From a virus, in the IMG/VR virus record IMGVR_UViG_3300030331_000673, positions 1 through 29,645 of that record: DNA of 29,645 bases; one strand, written 5' to 3'. How positions within the stretch are numbered: position 1 is the first letter of the stretch; every line of letters starts with the position of its first letter. Below, piece after piece: positions 1 to 7,219 of this stretch. Below the pieces are notes generated by a model. That model did not search any database. It saw nothing but the letters and a program-made list of their open reading frames with translations, and had not been told where the DNA came from. A program made the position numbers and the translations under genes.

Positions 1-1
1 A

Positions 2-1255
2 GTAAATTGGTCATCTGGTACAAGAACTATCTTTATGACATATCCTGCTGATAAAGCAGTTTTTGAAGATGCAGATGGTCATGTATCTATTCCACATGAT
101 TTGTTTATCGCAGGTGGTTTGATTGATCTTAAAAATGATGGAGGTGCTGTATCACAGATTAAGTTTTATTGTGAAAGCTCAAACGCTCATGCACAAACTC
201 TTATTGGAGCACCACACTCAGAGAGTGCGTCAAATACTTTAACACTACCTAGTTCTGGTGGTGATGCTAAATTAGTATCAGCAACATCAACTGCAACACT
301 TACAAACAAGACATTAACAACACCAACAATTAATGGTGCTACTATTGGTTCTGCTAATCTAGCTACTTCCAGTAATGGTGACATAAATTTTGCACCAAAT
401 GGCACAGGTAAGATTGTTGTAAGGGGTAATACTAATCAAGGTAAGATTGTACTTAACTGTGAAAGTAATAGTCACGGACAAACAATTATAGCTGCACCTC
501 ACTCTGAAAGTGCTAACAATGTTCTTACATTACCGAGTACAGGAGGTGATGCTCGTTTAGTTTCAACATCTTCAACAGCTACTTTAACAAACAAAACACT
601 AACTTCACCAAAGATAAATGAGGATGTAGCAGTCACATCTACTGCAACAGAATTAAATATTCTTGATGGTGTGACAGCTACCACAGCAGAGCTTAATATT
701 CTAGATGGGGTTACATCTACTACAGCAGAGCTTAATATCTTAGATGGCGTTACTTCTACAGCATCTGAACTTAATATCTTAGATGGAGTTACGTCCTCTA
801 CTTCAGAATTAAATATATTAGATGGTGTTACAGCAACCACATCAGAGTTAAATATATTGGATGGTGTGACCTCTACAACGGCAGAGCTAAACATTCTTGA
901 CGGAGTAACGGCTACAGCATCAGAGCTTAATATTATGGATGGGGTGACTTCCACAACAGCAGAGTTAAACATACTCGATGGTGTTACAGCCAGTGCTACA
1001 GATATTAATCTTATAGATGGTATTACAAATGGAACAGTAATAGCTAGTAAAGCTATTATAACAGATTCAAACAAAGATATTACTGGTGGTAGAAACATTA
1101 CTATAACAGGAGAACTCGATGCAGCAACACTTGATATATCTGGTGATGCTGACATAGACGGCACACTTGAAGCAGATGCGATTACTGTAAACGGAACAGC
1201 ATTAAACACAGTCATTGCTGACGAAGCAACAGCATTAGCAATAGCGTTAGGATAA
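2..1255 (+). CDS. Tail fibre/structural protein with ten 13-residue repeats (5' end probably outside window)
   Basis: The reading frame is open from base 2. The first ATG is at 35, but the codons before it (VNWSSGTRTIF) read smoothly into the protein, so the true start is probably upstream of the window. Counting from the ATG, two similar blocks (about residues 45-100 and 135-195) share the APHSESA, LTLPS and TATLTNKTLT motifs. Residues 206-335 are ten tandem units of the type ELNILDGVTxTTA. The tail contains SKAIITDSNKDI and a threonine/aspartate-rich beta-type sequence. There are no enzyme motifs. Known family: this repeat is common in phage fibres, and the repeats are probably shaft-forming beta structure (inference). 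The same C-terminal module follows a single repeat unit in the fibre at 7220-8656. It stands first in a run of fibre genes. Confidence 0.8.
   Translation, partial: VNWSSGTRTIFMTYPADKAVFEDADGHVSIPHDLFIAGGLIDLKNDGGAVSQIKFYCESSNAHAQTLIGAPHSESASNTLTLPSSGGDAKLVSATSTATLTNKTLTTPTINGATIGSANLATSSNGDINFAPNGTGKIVVRGNTNQGKIVLNCESNSHGQTIIAAPHSESANNVLTLPSTGGDARLVSTSSTATLTNKTLTSPKINEDVAVTSTATELNILDGVTATTAELNILDGVTSTTAELNILDGVTSTASELNILDGVTSSTSELNILDGVTATTSELNILDGVTSTTAELNILDGVTATASELNIMDGVTSTTAELNILDGVTASATDINLIDGITNGTVIASKAIITDSNKDITGGRNITITGELDAATLDISGDADIDGTLEADAITVNGTALNTVIADEATALAIALG
650..1039 (+). repeat. Tandem array of ten 39-bp (13-aa) units
   Basis: Units start at 650, 689, 728, 767, 806, 845, 884, 923, 962 and 1001, exactly 39 bases apart and in frame. 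Nine encode ELNI(L/M)DGVT plus a four-residue T/S/A linker. The tenth is a variant, DINLIDGIT. Synonymous codons differ from unit to unit (Leu as ctt, cta, tta, ttg or ctc; Gly as ggt, ggg, ggc or gga), so protein identity is much higher than DNA identity. Confidence 0.95.
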
Positions 1256-1258
1256 GAT

Positions 1259-1606
1259 ATGGCAAATACATTTAAGGTAGTTACAAAAGCAGGAGTGACA
1301 TCGGAAGATATAATTTACACTGTGGCAAGTTCAACAACTACAGTTATATTAGGTTTAGTTTTAGGTAACACAACAACAAGTCAAACAACTGCAACAGTTA
1401 CACTGTCGTCAAATACAGGAAATAGAGCAGGTGGTAATGATGAAGCAAACCAAGATGTAGAGTTAATTACAAATGCACCAATTCCAGCAGGATCGTCATT
1501 GGAGATGTTAGCAGGAAATAAAGTTGTTATGGAAACAACAGACTTACTAAAAGTTACAGGAAGTGGTGCAACAGATGTTTGTCTATCTATTATGGAGATC
1601 ACTTAA
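1259..1606 (+). CDS. Small virion protein of the MANT(F/Y)K type
   Basis: A 115-aa protein rich in Thr, Val and Ala, with alternating hydrophobic residues typical of a beta sandwich and no catalytic motif. It starts MANTFKVVTKAG and ends CLSIMEIT. Its opening, length and ending (LHLVVSYLEIS) resemble the 107-aa protein at 11683-12006, so the two look like paralogues. An AGGATAAG sequence just before the ATG serves as ribosome site, and the stop overlaps the next start (TAATG at 1604-1608). It is probably a small tail or fibre-attachment component, judged from position only. Confidence 0.6.
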   Translation: MANTFKVVTKAGVTSEDIIYTVASSTTTVILGLVLGNTTTSQTTATVTLSSNTGNRAGGNDEANQDVELITNAPIPAGSSLEMLAGNKVVMETTDLLKVTGSGATDVCLSIMEIT

Positions 1607-2685
1607 TGCCATATTTAGGTAACACACCTTCAACAAGTTTTGCGACAGTAGTCAAAGATAGTTTTAATGGTGGTAGCACAGCATATACTTTATCTAAAGT
1701 TGCTACGACTAACTCTGTATCCGTGTTTGTTGAGAACGTAAGACAAGAGCCTACATCAGCTTATTCAGTCAGTGGTACAACTTTAACATTTACTGCTACT
1801 ACACCTTCAGGTACAGGTAACATCTACGTTCTTCACATGAACCCAACAACAACGACTACACATCCTGCGGCACAAAACCTTACAGCCGTAGATGGTACGT
1901 TTACAGGCAACATAGACGTAGATGGCACGGCTAACTTAGATGTTGTAGATATTGATGGTGCAGTAGACATGGCTAGTACATTAGCTGTTACAGGTGCAAC
2001 TACATTAAGTGGTGGTGTTAGTGGTGATTTAACTGTAGATAGTGGTGTTTTAGCAGTTGATGCAACTAATAATAAAATTAGGTATACACAAGGCACAAAC
2101 AAAGGTCTTGTTATTCAAGATGCTGGTATAGCAGATACTACTGAAATAAACTTTGGAACTTCTGGCGAAGGAATAAGGGCTGGTTTAATTACTGGTTCAA
2201 ATCTATCTTTTTACACTGGTACTGCTGGTGGTGGTTCAGCATCAAAGAAAATGGAAATTGATACTTCTGGTAGAGTAATGAAACCTTCACAACCGGGATT
2301 TATGATTGGATTAAGTGGTGGTCATATTACATCTGGTGGTAATACAGTAATATTCAATAATAGCTATTTTAACGAAGGTAGTCATTACAATACTTCTACT
2401 GGAGTATTTACTGCTCCTGTTGCTGGAACTTATATATTTCATGCTTTTTTATTATTGCAGAATGACCGATCTATTGGCGATTATTATTGGTCATTTACAT
2501 ACAATGGCAGTGCTTTAGCTTATTGTTATCAAAATAATTTTGTAGCAAATAAACACGTTCATTATTCAAATGCTATTATTTATAAAATGAGTGCTAGTGA
2601 CACCATGCAAGTATATAACCATAATGCCACTTGGTATGGTATTTCTGCTTTGCATGGTCAATTTCATGGATATTTATTAGGATAA
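1606..2685 (+). CDS. Tail fibre with C-terminal C1q-like domain
   Basis: A 359-aa protein. An ATG 27 bases upstream is in frame, but the start at 1606 is preferred: it overlaps the previous stop and gives MPYLGNTP, matching the MPYIG opening of the fibre at 3966. The N-terminal 85 residues are probably a virion-attachment module. The middle is a Gly/Asp/Val repeat-like shaft (NIDVDGTANLDVVDIDG). Residues about 230-359 carry the C1q/TNF jelly-roll signature: GSHYNTSTGVFTAPVAGTY, then alternating aromatic strands and a closing LHGQFHGYLLG. C1q heads are trimeric binding domains that some phages use as receptor-binding tips. Fibre role confident; exact ligand unknown. Confidence 0.82.
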   Translation: MPYLGNTPSTSFATVVKDSFNGGSTAYTLSKVATTNSVSVFVENVRQEPTSAYSVSGTTLTFTATTPSGTGNIYVLHMNPTTTTTHPAAQNLTAVDGTFTGNIDVDGTANLDVVDIDGAVDMASTLAVTGATTLSGGVSGDLTVDSGVLAVDATNNKIRYTQGTNKGLVIQDAGIADTTEINFGTSGEGIRAGLITGSNLSFYTGTAGGGSASKKMEIDTSGRVMKPSQPGFMIGLSGGHITSGGNTVIFNNSYFNEGSHYNTSTGVFTAPVAGTYIFHAFLLLQNDRSIGDYYWSFTYNGSALAYCYQNNFVANKHVHYSNAIIYKMSASDTMQVYNHNATWYGISALHGQFHGYLLG

Positions 2686-2694
2686 GGAGAAAAA

Positions 2695-2961
2695 ATGGCA
2701 GATTATACAGTAAAATTAACAGACGCAGAGGATAAGGCTATGTCTTACTGTGCTATGTCTACTCAAGATTGGGTAGATAATGCTCTAAAGAACAGAGCAA
2801 GAATAGCTAAAGAAGAAATTATTAGTCTTAACACAGCACATTGTAATGCTAATAGTATTCAAATAGCCACTGGCGAAGATGCACAAGTTGCACAAGCGTT
2901 TACTTTAAAGGTTGTAAAGACAGCTAAAGAACGTGAAGAAGAATTAAAGTTACCTGAGTAG
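2695..2961 (+). CDS. Small conserved phage protein between fibre genes
   Basis: An 88-aa protein with a good AAGGAG ribosome site about 6 bases before the ATG. It begins MADYTVKLTDAEDKAMSY, followed by a probably helical, charged central segment (DNALKNRARIAKEEI), and ends AKEREEELKLPE. There is no signal peptide, membrane segment or recognisable catalytic motif. Proteins of this size and style sit next to fibre genes in marine phages. It could be a fibre assembly partner or a minor virion protein, but nothing in the sequence decides this. Confidence 0.6.
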   Translation: MADYTVKLTDAEDKAMSYCAMSTQDWVDNALKNRARIAKEEIISLNTAHCNANSIQIATGEDAQVAQAFTLKVVKTAKEREEELKLPE

Positions 2962-2968
2962 GATAAAC

Positions 2969-3664
2969 ATGGCACTATCAAAGATAAACACAAACAGTAT
3001 AGCAGATGATGCAGTAACAACTGCAAAGGTAAATCCAGCACAGACTGATATAACGAGTGTTGGTACATTAACAAGTTTTAGAAGCACAGGAATAGATGAC
3101 AATGCTGATGCTTTAGCTATGACTATTGATAGTAATGAAAATGTTGGAATAGGTACAGCAAGTCCTTCTGATCCTCTTCATGTAAAAGGGTTTGCTCAAA
3201 TTGAAGGTAAATCTGGTGATGGTAATTATTTAAGAATGGATAATACTGCAAACACGAATGGTAAAATATGGAGAGTTGGAAGTGGTGTCTATGAACACCC
3301 AACTTTTAGTATTTATGACCAAACAAATAATGTATTCCCATTTAATTTAAGAAATTACAACAACGCTTGTGAAATAAAAAGTGCAACTGCAATTACACTA
3401 GCAGATGATGGTGAATTATTTATTGCAGCTAATTGTCAAGGTCTTTTAGTTTTATCTTCATATAGTGAAGGAATAACTGGGTTTTTTAGATGCGAGTATT
3501 TAAATGTTGCTCAATTAGTTTCAGGCACAGGTACATTTTCTACTGGAGATACCGATGGTAAAATTTGTGTGATTGTCGGCAGCAATTCTTATTCAATTAA
3601 AATTAAAAATAGAATGGGTGGTTCAAGAGATTTAAGAGCCATTTTTGTAGGCACTCATACATAA
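2969..3664 (+). CDS. Tail fibre-type structural protein
   Basis: A 231-aa protein. The N-terminal part MALSKINTNSIADDAVTTAKV is a stretch often seen at the start of phage fibre proteins. Residues about 50-75 contain the NVGIGTASPSDPLHVKG module that recurs in marine phage fibres. The rest is rich in Asn, Gly, Thr and aromatic residues and looks beta-structured, ending in a compact hydrophobic segment that may be the tip. A GTAGGAT sequence precedes the start. It lacks an S74 or C1q domain, so how it folds or trimerises is unknown. Confidence 0.7.
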   Translation: MALSKINTNSIADDAVTTAKVNPAQTDITSVGTLTSFRSTGIDDNADALAMTIDSNENVGIGTASPSDPLHVKGFAQIEGKSGDGNYLRMDNTANTNGKIWRVGSGVYEHPTFSIYDQTNNVFPFNLRNYNNACEIKSATAITLADDGELFIAANCQGLLVLSSYSEGITGFFRCEYLNVAQLVSGTGTFSTGDTDGKICVIVGSNSYSIKIKNRMGGSRDLRAIFVGTHT

Positions 3665-3674
3665 AGGAAAAGTT

Positions 3675-3962
3675 ATGACATTAAGTATAAAAGTAGAAAA
3701 TTTTGAACAACAAAAAGTTGATAATAATAACACTGTTACAGAAAGTGGCACACTAAAACAAAGCGTTACATTAAAAGCAATAGACTCAGATATTGAAGGT
3801 ATGTATGTAGCAACTAAATGGTTGACTATAGATAGCAGTAAATCTGATGATGATTACGTTAAAGAAGCCTATGATGCTATTAAAGATGACATTACAGCTT
3901 GGCAAAATTCAAAGAAAAACATAGGTAAAACATTTAATCCTGACACAGGAAAGATGGAATAA
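3675..3962 (+). CDS. Small unknown protein of the fibre region
   Basis: A 95-aa acidic protein starting MTLSIKVENFEQQKVDNNN, with an AAAGGAA ribosome site. The first half is probably beta (SGTLKQSVTLKAIDSDIEGMYVATKW); the second half is helical and charged, and it ends GKTFNPDTGKME. No known motif. It lies between two fibre genes, as the small protein at 2695 does, suggesting a fibre-plus-partner arrangement. Function unassigned. Confidence 0.55.
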   Translation: MTLSIKVENFEQQKVDNNNTVTESGTLKQSVTLKAIDSDIEGMYVATKWLTIDSSKSDDDYVKEAYDAIKDDITAWQNSKKNIGKTFNPDTGKME

Positions 3963-3965
3963 CAT

Positions 3966-5228
3966 ATGCCATACATAGGAAGATCAACAGACGGATTTGG
4001 AGTACGAAATAGGTTCGTATACTTAGCATCAAGTGGTGCTACATCCGTAAGTGGAGCAGATGCCAATGGTGCTACTCTAACATTTACAGATGGTGCATAC
4101 GTTGACGTGTATCTCAATGGTGTTCTACTAAAACCAACAACAGACTACAACACAAGCACTGCTAACACGATAGCAGGTCTATCAGCACTCAATACAAATG
4201 ATGAAGTGACTGTGGTGGTCTATGATGTCTTTACTGTTGCTGACATGGTAAGTGCTACAAGTGGTGGTACGTTTGTTGGGAATGTTACGTTTGATGGCAC
4301 AGTAACAAATAACTCGACTACAGCCTTGAAAGAAGATGTTGTTTTTCATGGTAGCAATTATAATGTTACTTGGGATAAATCAGACAGTGCATTAGAGTTT
4401 GGTGACAATGCTAAATTAACTTTTGGTTCTGGTAATGATTTACGAATATATCATACACCAGGCACTGGTTCATTTATAGATGAGGCTGATGATGGCTCTT
4501 TATTCATAAGAAGTAGCCGAGTAACCATACACAAGTACACTGGCGAAACTATGATAAATGCTGTAGCTGATGGTGCAGTAACTCTTTCCTATAATGACAA
4601 TCAAAGATTTGCAACAACTGACCTTGGGTTTGATATAATAAATGGGGGTACAAGTTTTGGAAGTTTTGAATTAACTAACTCAGATAATTTAACCATTGAT
4701 TGTAATAGCACTGACCATGCAGGATTAACATTTGGAACAGCAGAGATATTTCCTAGAAAAAATGCAGCAAATTCTGATGATGGTGTGGATTTAGGTGCAG
4801 CATCTATACGTTTTGATGATATTCATGCAACCAATGGTACAATACAAACTTCAGACCAAAACGAAAAACAAGATATAGCAAGTGCAACAGCTAAAGAACT
4901 TAATGTAGCAAAAAAACTATCTAGCTTATTTAAAACATTTAGATGGAAGAGTAAAGTTGCAGAAAAAGGTGATAATGCTAGAATACATACAGGCATCATA
5001 GCACAAGAAATACAATCTGCGTTTAGTGCAGAAGGATTAGATGCATCCAAGTATGGGCTGTTTACATCACATACATGGTGGGAAAAAGATAAAGAGGTAT
5101 ACAATATAGAAAAAGAAGCACCTTCTGATGCAATTAAAAGAACTAGACTAGGTGTAAGATACCCAGAGCTATTTTCTTTTATTTTCTCATCTATAGAAGC
5201 ACGACTTACAGCATTGGAGAGTAAATAA
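3966..5228 (+). CDS. Tail fibre with self-cleaving S74 chaperone domain
   Basis: A 420-aa protein. Residues 1-90 (MPYIGRSTDGFG...) are an attachment-type module like that of the gene at 1606. The middle carries a DLRIYHTPGTGSFIDE...GETMINAVADGA module shared with the fibre at 7220. The C-terminal 125 residues are a Peptidase_S74 intramolecular chaperone: S296-D297 and K301 match the catalytic Ser and the Lys five residues later (as Ser911/Lys916 in K1F endosialidase), followed by HTGIIAQEIQ and a C-terminal helix RLTALESK. In this family the domain trimerises the fibre, then cuts itself off just before the Ser. The usual Arg after SDx is Asn299 here. The stop overlaps the next start. Confidence 0.87.
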   Translation: MPYIGRSTDGFGVRNRFVYLASSGATSVSGADANGATLTFTDGAYVDVYLNGVLLKPTTDYNTSTANTIAGLSALNTNDEVTVVVYDVFTVADMVSATSGGTFVGNVTFDGTVTNNSTTALKEDVVFHGSNYNVTWDKSDSALEFGDNAKLTFGSGNDLRIYHTPGTGSFIDEADDGSLFIRSSRVTIHKYTGETMINAVADGAVTLSYNDNQRFATTDLGFDIINGGTSFGSFELTNSDNLTIDCNSTDHAGLTFGTAEIFPRKNAANSDDGVDLGAASIRFDDIHATNGTIQTSDQNEKQDIASATAKELNVAKKLSSLFKTFRWKSKVAEKGDNARIHTGIIAQEIQSAFSAEGLDASKYGLFTSHTWWEKDKEVYNIEKEAPSDAIKRTRLGVRYPELFSFIFSSIEARLTALESK

Positions 5229-6307
5229 TGAGCCGAGCAAGAACATTCGCAGATTTAGCTACAGCATCTGAAGAGGGTAGTTTAAGTAAGCGTAACATGA
5301 TTATTAATGGTGACATGGCTGTTGCACAAAGAGCAACAAGTGCTACAAATAAATCAGCAAGTGGATACTATACTTGTGATAGATGGTCTTATGTACATAG
5401 TGGAGATGGTGCTGTTGATTTTGCACAAAGCACAGTTGTTACACCTACAGAGTTCAACAATGCTTTAAAAATTGAAGTTAGAACAGCAGATGGTTCTTTA
5501 GGTGCAACAGATGTTTCAGGTTTAAGACATTATATAGAAGCACAAAATTGCCAAAAACTACTGTATGGTACATCAAGTGCAAAATCGGTTACTCTTTCTT
5601 TTCATGTGCGTTCTAAACAAACAGGAACATATGCTGTAAATTTATTTCAAGATGATGACACAAGACAGTTTACTAAAACTTACACAATTAATTCTGCTGA
5701 TACTTTTGAAAAAAAGACAATTACCTTTGTTGGAGATACAACAGGAGTAATAGATGTAAATAATGGAAAAGGTATAGAAATAACATGGTGGTTAAGAGCA
5801 GGTAGCACTTACACAGGTGGTGATGCAATGTCTGGTTATGAAGCATTTAGTAATGGTGATTATGCAGTAGGACACGCTGTAGATTTTTTAAGTAGCACTT
5901 CAAATGAGTTTTATTTAACAGGTGTTCAACTAGAAATAGGTGATGTTGCGACACCTTTTGAACATGAAAGTTATGGAGATAATTTAAAACGCTGTAAAAG
6001 ATACTTTATTAGGTATAATAATAGTGGTAATTATGCTATAGGTGCTGCTGAAGATGGCACAAGAGGAATATTTGCTTTTCCTGCTCCAGATATGAGAGCA
6101 GCACCAACAGGAACTCAAGGTACTCTAACATTAGGTGGTGGTATTGGTTCTCCTCCTGCCGTTACAGCAATTTCATCTGTAACTAATTCAGGACATGGAT
6201 TAGATTTGCTTCTTACTGTTGGTTCAGGATTGACTGCAAAAGATGCTCTTAGAATTAGGGCAACAGATACGGCATCTTTTCTCGCATTTGATGCAGAATT
6301 ATCATAG
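5228..6307 (+). CDS. Tail spike/fibre protein with probable carbohydrate-binding fold
   Basis: A 359-aa protein. After a leader (MSRARTFADLATASEEGSLS) it has the marker sequence KRNMIINGDMAVAQRATS followed by TCDRWSY, then a beta-sandwich region (KSVTLSFHVRSKQTGTYAV) and the marker LTGVQLEIGDVATPFEHES, about residues 20-245. These markers recur in marine phage and prophage tail proteins and look like a galactose-binding or CBM-like jelly roll. Residues 250-359, after RCKRYF, are a variable C-terminal tip. No glycosidase motif was recognised, so binding is more likely than cleavage. The start codon overlaps the preceding stop. Confidence 0.75.
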   Translation: MSRARTFADLATASEEGSLSKRNMIINGDMAVAQRATSATNKSASGYYTCDRWSYVHSGDGAVDFAQSTVVTPTEFNNALKIEVRTADGSLGATDVSGLRHYIEAQNCQKLLYGTSSAKSVTLSFHVRSKQTGTYAVNLFQDDDTRQFTKTYTINSADTFEKKTITFVGDTTGVIDVNNGKGIEITWWLRAGSTYTGGDAMSGYEAFSNGDYAVGHAVDFLSSTSNEFYLTGVQLEIGDVATPFEHESYGDNLKRCKRYFIRYNNSGNYAIGAAEDGTRGIFAFPAPDMRAAPTGTQGTLTLGGGIGSPPAVTAISSVTNSGHGLDLLLTVGSGLTAKDALRIRATDTASFLAFDAELS

Positions 6308-6318
6308 GGAAATTTAAT

Positions 6319-6528
6319 ATGAATATAACATCAGCTAAATATTTAAAAAATTTAGAAGACCAAAATTCTATCGTTAAGATTGTTGTAGATGGAGAAACTT
6401 TATTTGTTCCAATAGACCCAAATAAAGTAAACAGCGAAGGTACTATAACTTATGTAGGCAACATACATTACGCTGAAATCAAACGACAAGTTGATGCAGG
6501 TGAACTAACAATAGAGGATGCAGACTAA
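6319..6528 (+). CDS. Small fibre-associated protein
   Basis: A 69-aa protein, MNITSAKYLKNLEDQNSIV, with central strands (VDGETLFVPIDPNKV) and an ending HYAEIKRQVDAGELTIEDAD that I recognise as a recurring C terminus of small proteins downstream of marine phage tail-fibre genes. An AGGGAAA ribosome site lies about 8 bases upstream of the start. Its stop (TAA) overlaps the next ATG. Function unknown; a chaperone or minor tail role would fit the position. Confidence 0.6.
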   Translation: MNITSAKYLKNLEDQNSIVKIVVDGETLFVPIDPNKVNSEGTITYVGNIHYAEIKRQVDAGELTIEDAD

Positions 6529-6728
6529 TGGACAACGTAATAAATATAAACGGCAAGAATCATAATATTGATACTATGTCCGACCAACAAAAGTATTTAA
6601 TAAAACAAATAAGAGCTTTGACAGCAGAAGAAGAAAGATTGTCGTTTCAACTTGATCCGATCCGTGTTGCTAAAAACTCTTATACAACTGCGTTGATACA
6701 ATCATTAGAAGAAAAAAAGGCTAGTTAA
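6528..6728 (+). CDS. Small coiled-coil protein, DUF6447-like
   Basis: A 66-aa protein. It opens MDNVININGKNHNIDTMSDQQKYL, followed by one long charged helix (IKQIRALTAEEERLSFQLD) likely to form a coiled coil, and ends EEKKAS. The ININGK-then-helix layout is that of the DUF6447 small phage proteins; this is recalled from the pattern, not searched. Start and stop both overlap the neighbours by one base, so translation is coupled. Role unknown. Confidence 0.6.
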   Translation: MDNVININGKNHNIDTMSDQQKYLIKQIRALTAEEERLSFQLDPIRVAKNSYTTALIQSLEEKKAS

Positions 6729-7210
6729 TGTTAGGTCATGTCGCCCTTTCTGAAACACCGATCAGTAGTATAAGTAAAATACTCGAAGGTAACGCAGAGA
6801 TGAGTGGCATTGCTTCTAAAGCATCTGCTGGTATCGGTATACTGGTAGGTGTTGCAGATATATCTGCTATCTTTGTAGAAGAGGTAGAAGGTGCTGCTGT
6901 ACCAGATATACCAGTGACAAGTATGAGTTTTAACTTTGGGTTAGATGATATACCTGGTCGTTTTGTTAAGGGTACAGAGCTTGAGACAGATATAGAGTTT
7001 TTAGCCGAACAATCTACGGCTGGTAATGCTACATTAACTGGTGTATCAACACAAGATTTTAATTTAACACAGACAGCTACTGGTGAATTATTATTTACAG
7101 AAATCGTTCCGAGTGTTACTGTGACTTACACAGAGATCACGCATACAGGTGATAATTGGACAGAGATTACTCACACAGGCGACACTTGGACAGATGTGAG
7201 TACAAATTAG
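6728..7210 (+). CDS. Unknown structural-region protein
   Basis: A 160-aa protein. It begins MLGHVALSETPIS, has an Ala/Ile/Gly-rich stretch (ASAGIGILVGVADISAIFV, about residues 33-51) that is probably buried rather than transmembrane, then a Thr-rich beta region. It ends with two near-identical units, TEITHTGDNW and TEITHTGDTW (about residues 135-155). Similar MLG-starting proteins occur beside tail genes in marine phages. A minor virion protein is likely from context; the function is unknown. Confidence 0.55.
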   Translation: MLGHVALSETPISSISKILEGNAEMSGIASKASAGIGILVGVADISAIFVEEVEGAAVPDIPVTSMSFNFGLDDIPGRFVKGTELETDIEFLAEQSTAGNATLTGVSTQDFNLTQTATGELLFTEIVPSVTVTYTEITHTGDNWTEITHTGDTWTDVSTN

Positions 7211-7219
7211 GAGTTATAG

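Noticed and set aside
650-1039. Regular 39-bp repeats as a CRISPR array
   Set aside because: The repeats are contiguous, in frame, encode a fibre motif and have no unique spacers.
499-1215. 238-aa open frame on the minus strand
   Set aside because: It is the antisense shadow of the repeat array; the Val/Ser-rich translation has no start signal and the plus-strand product is a clear fibre.
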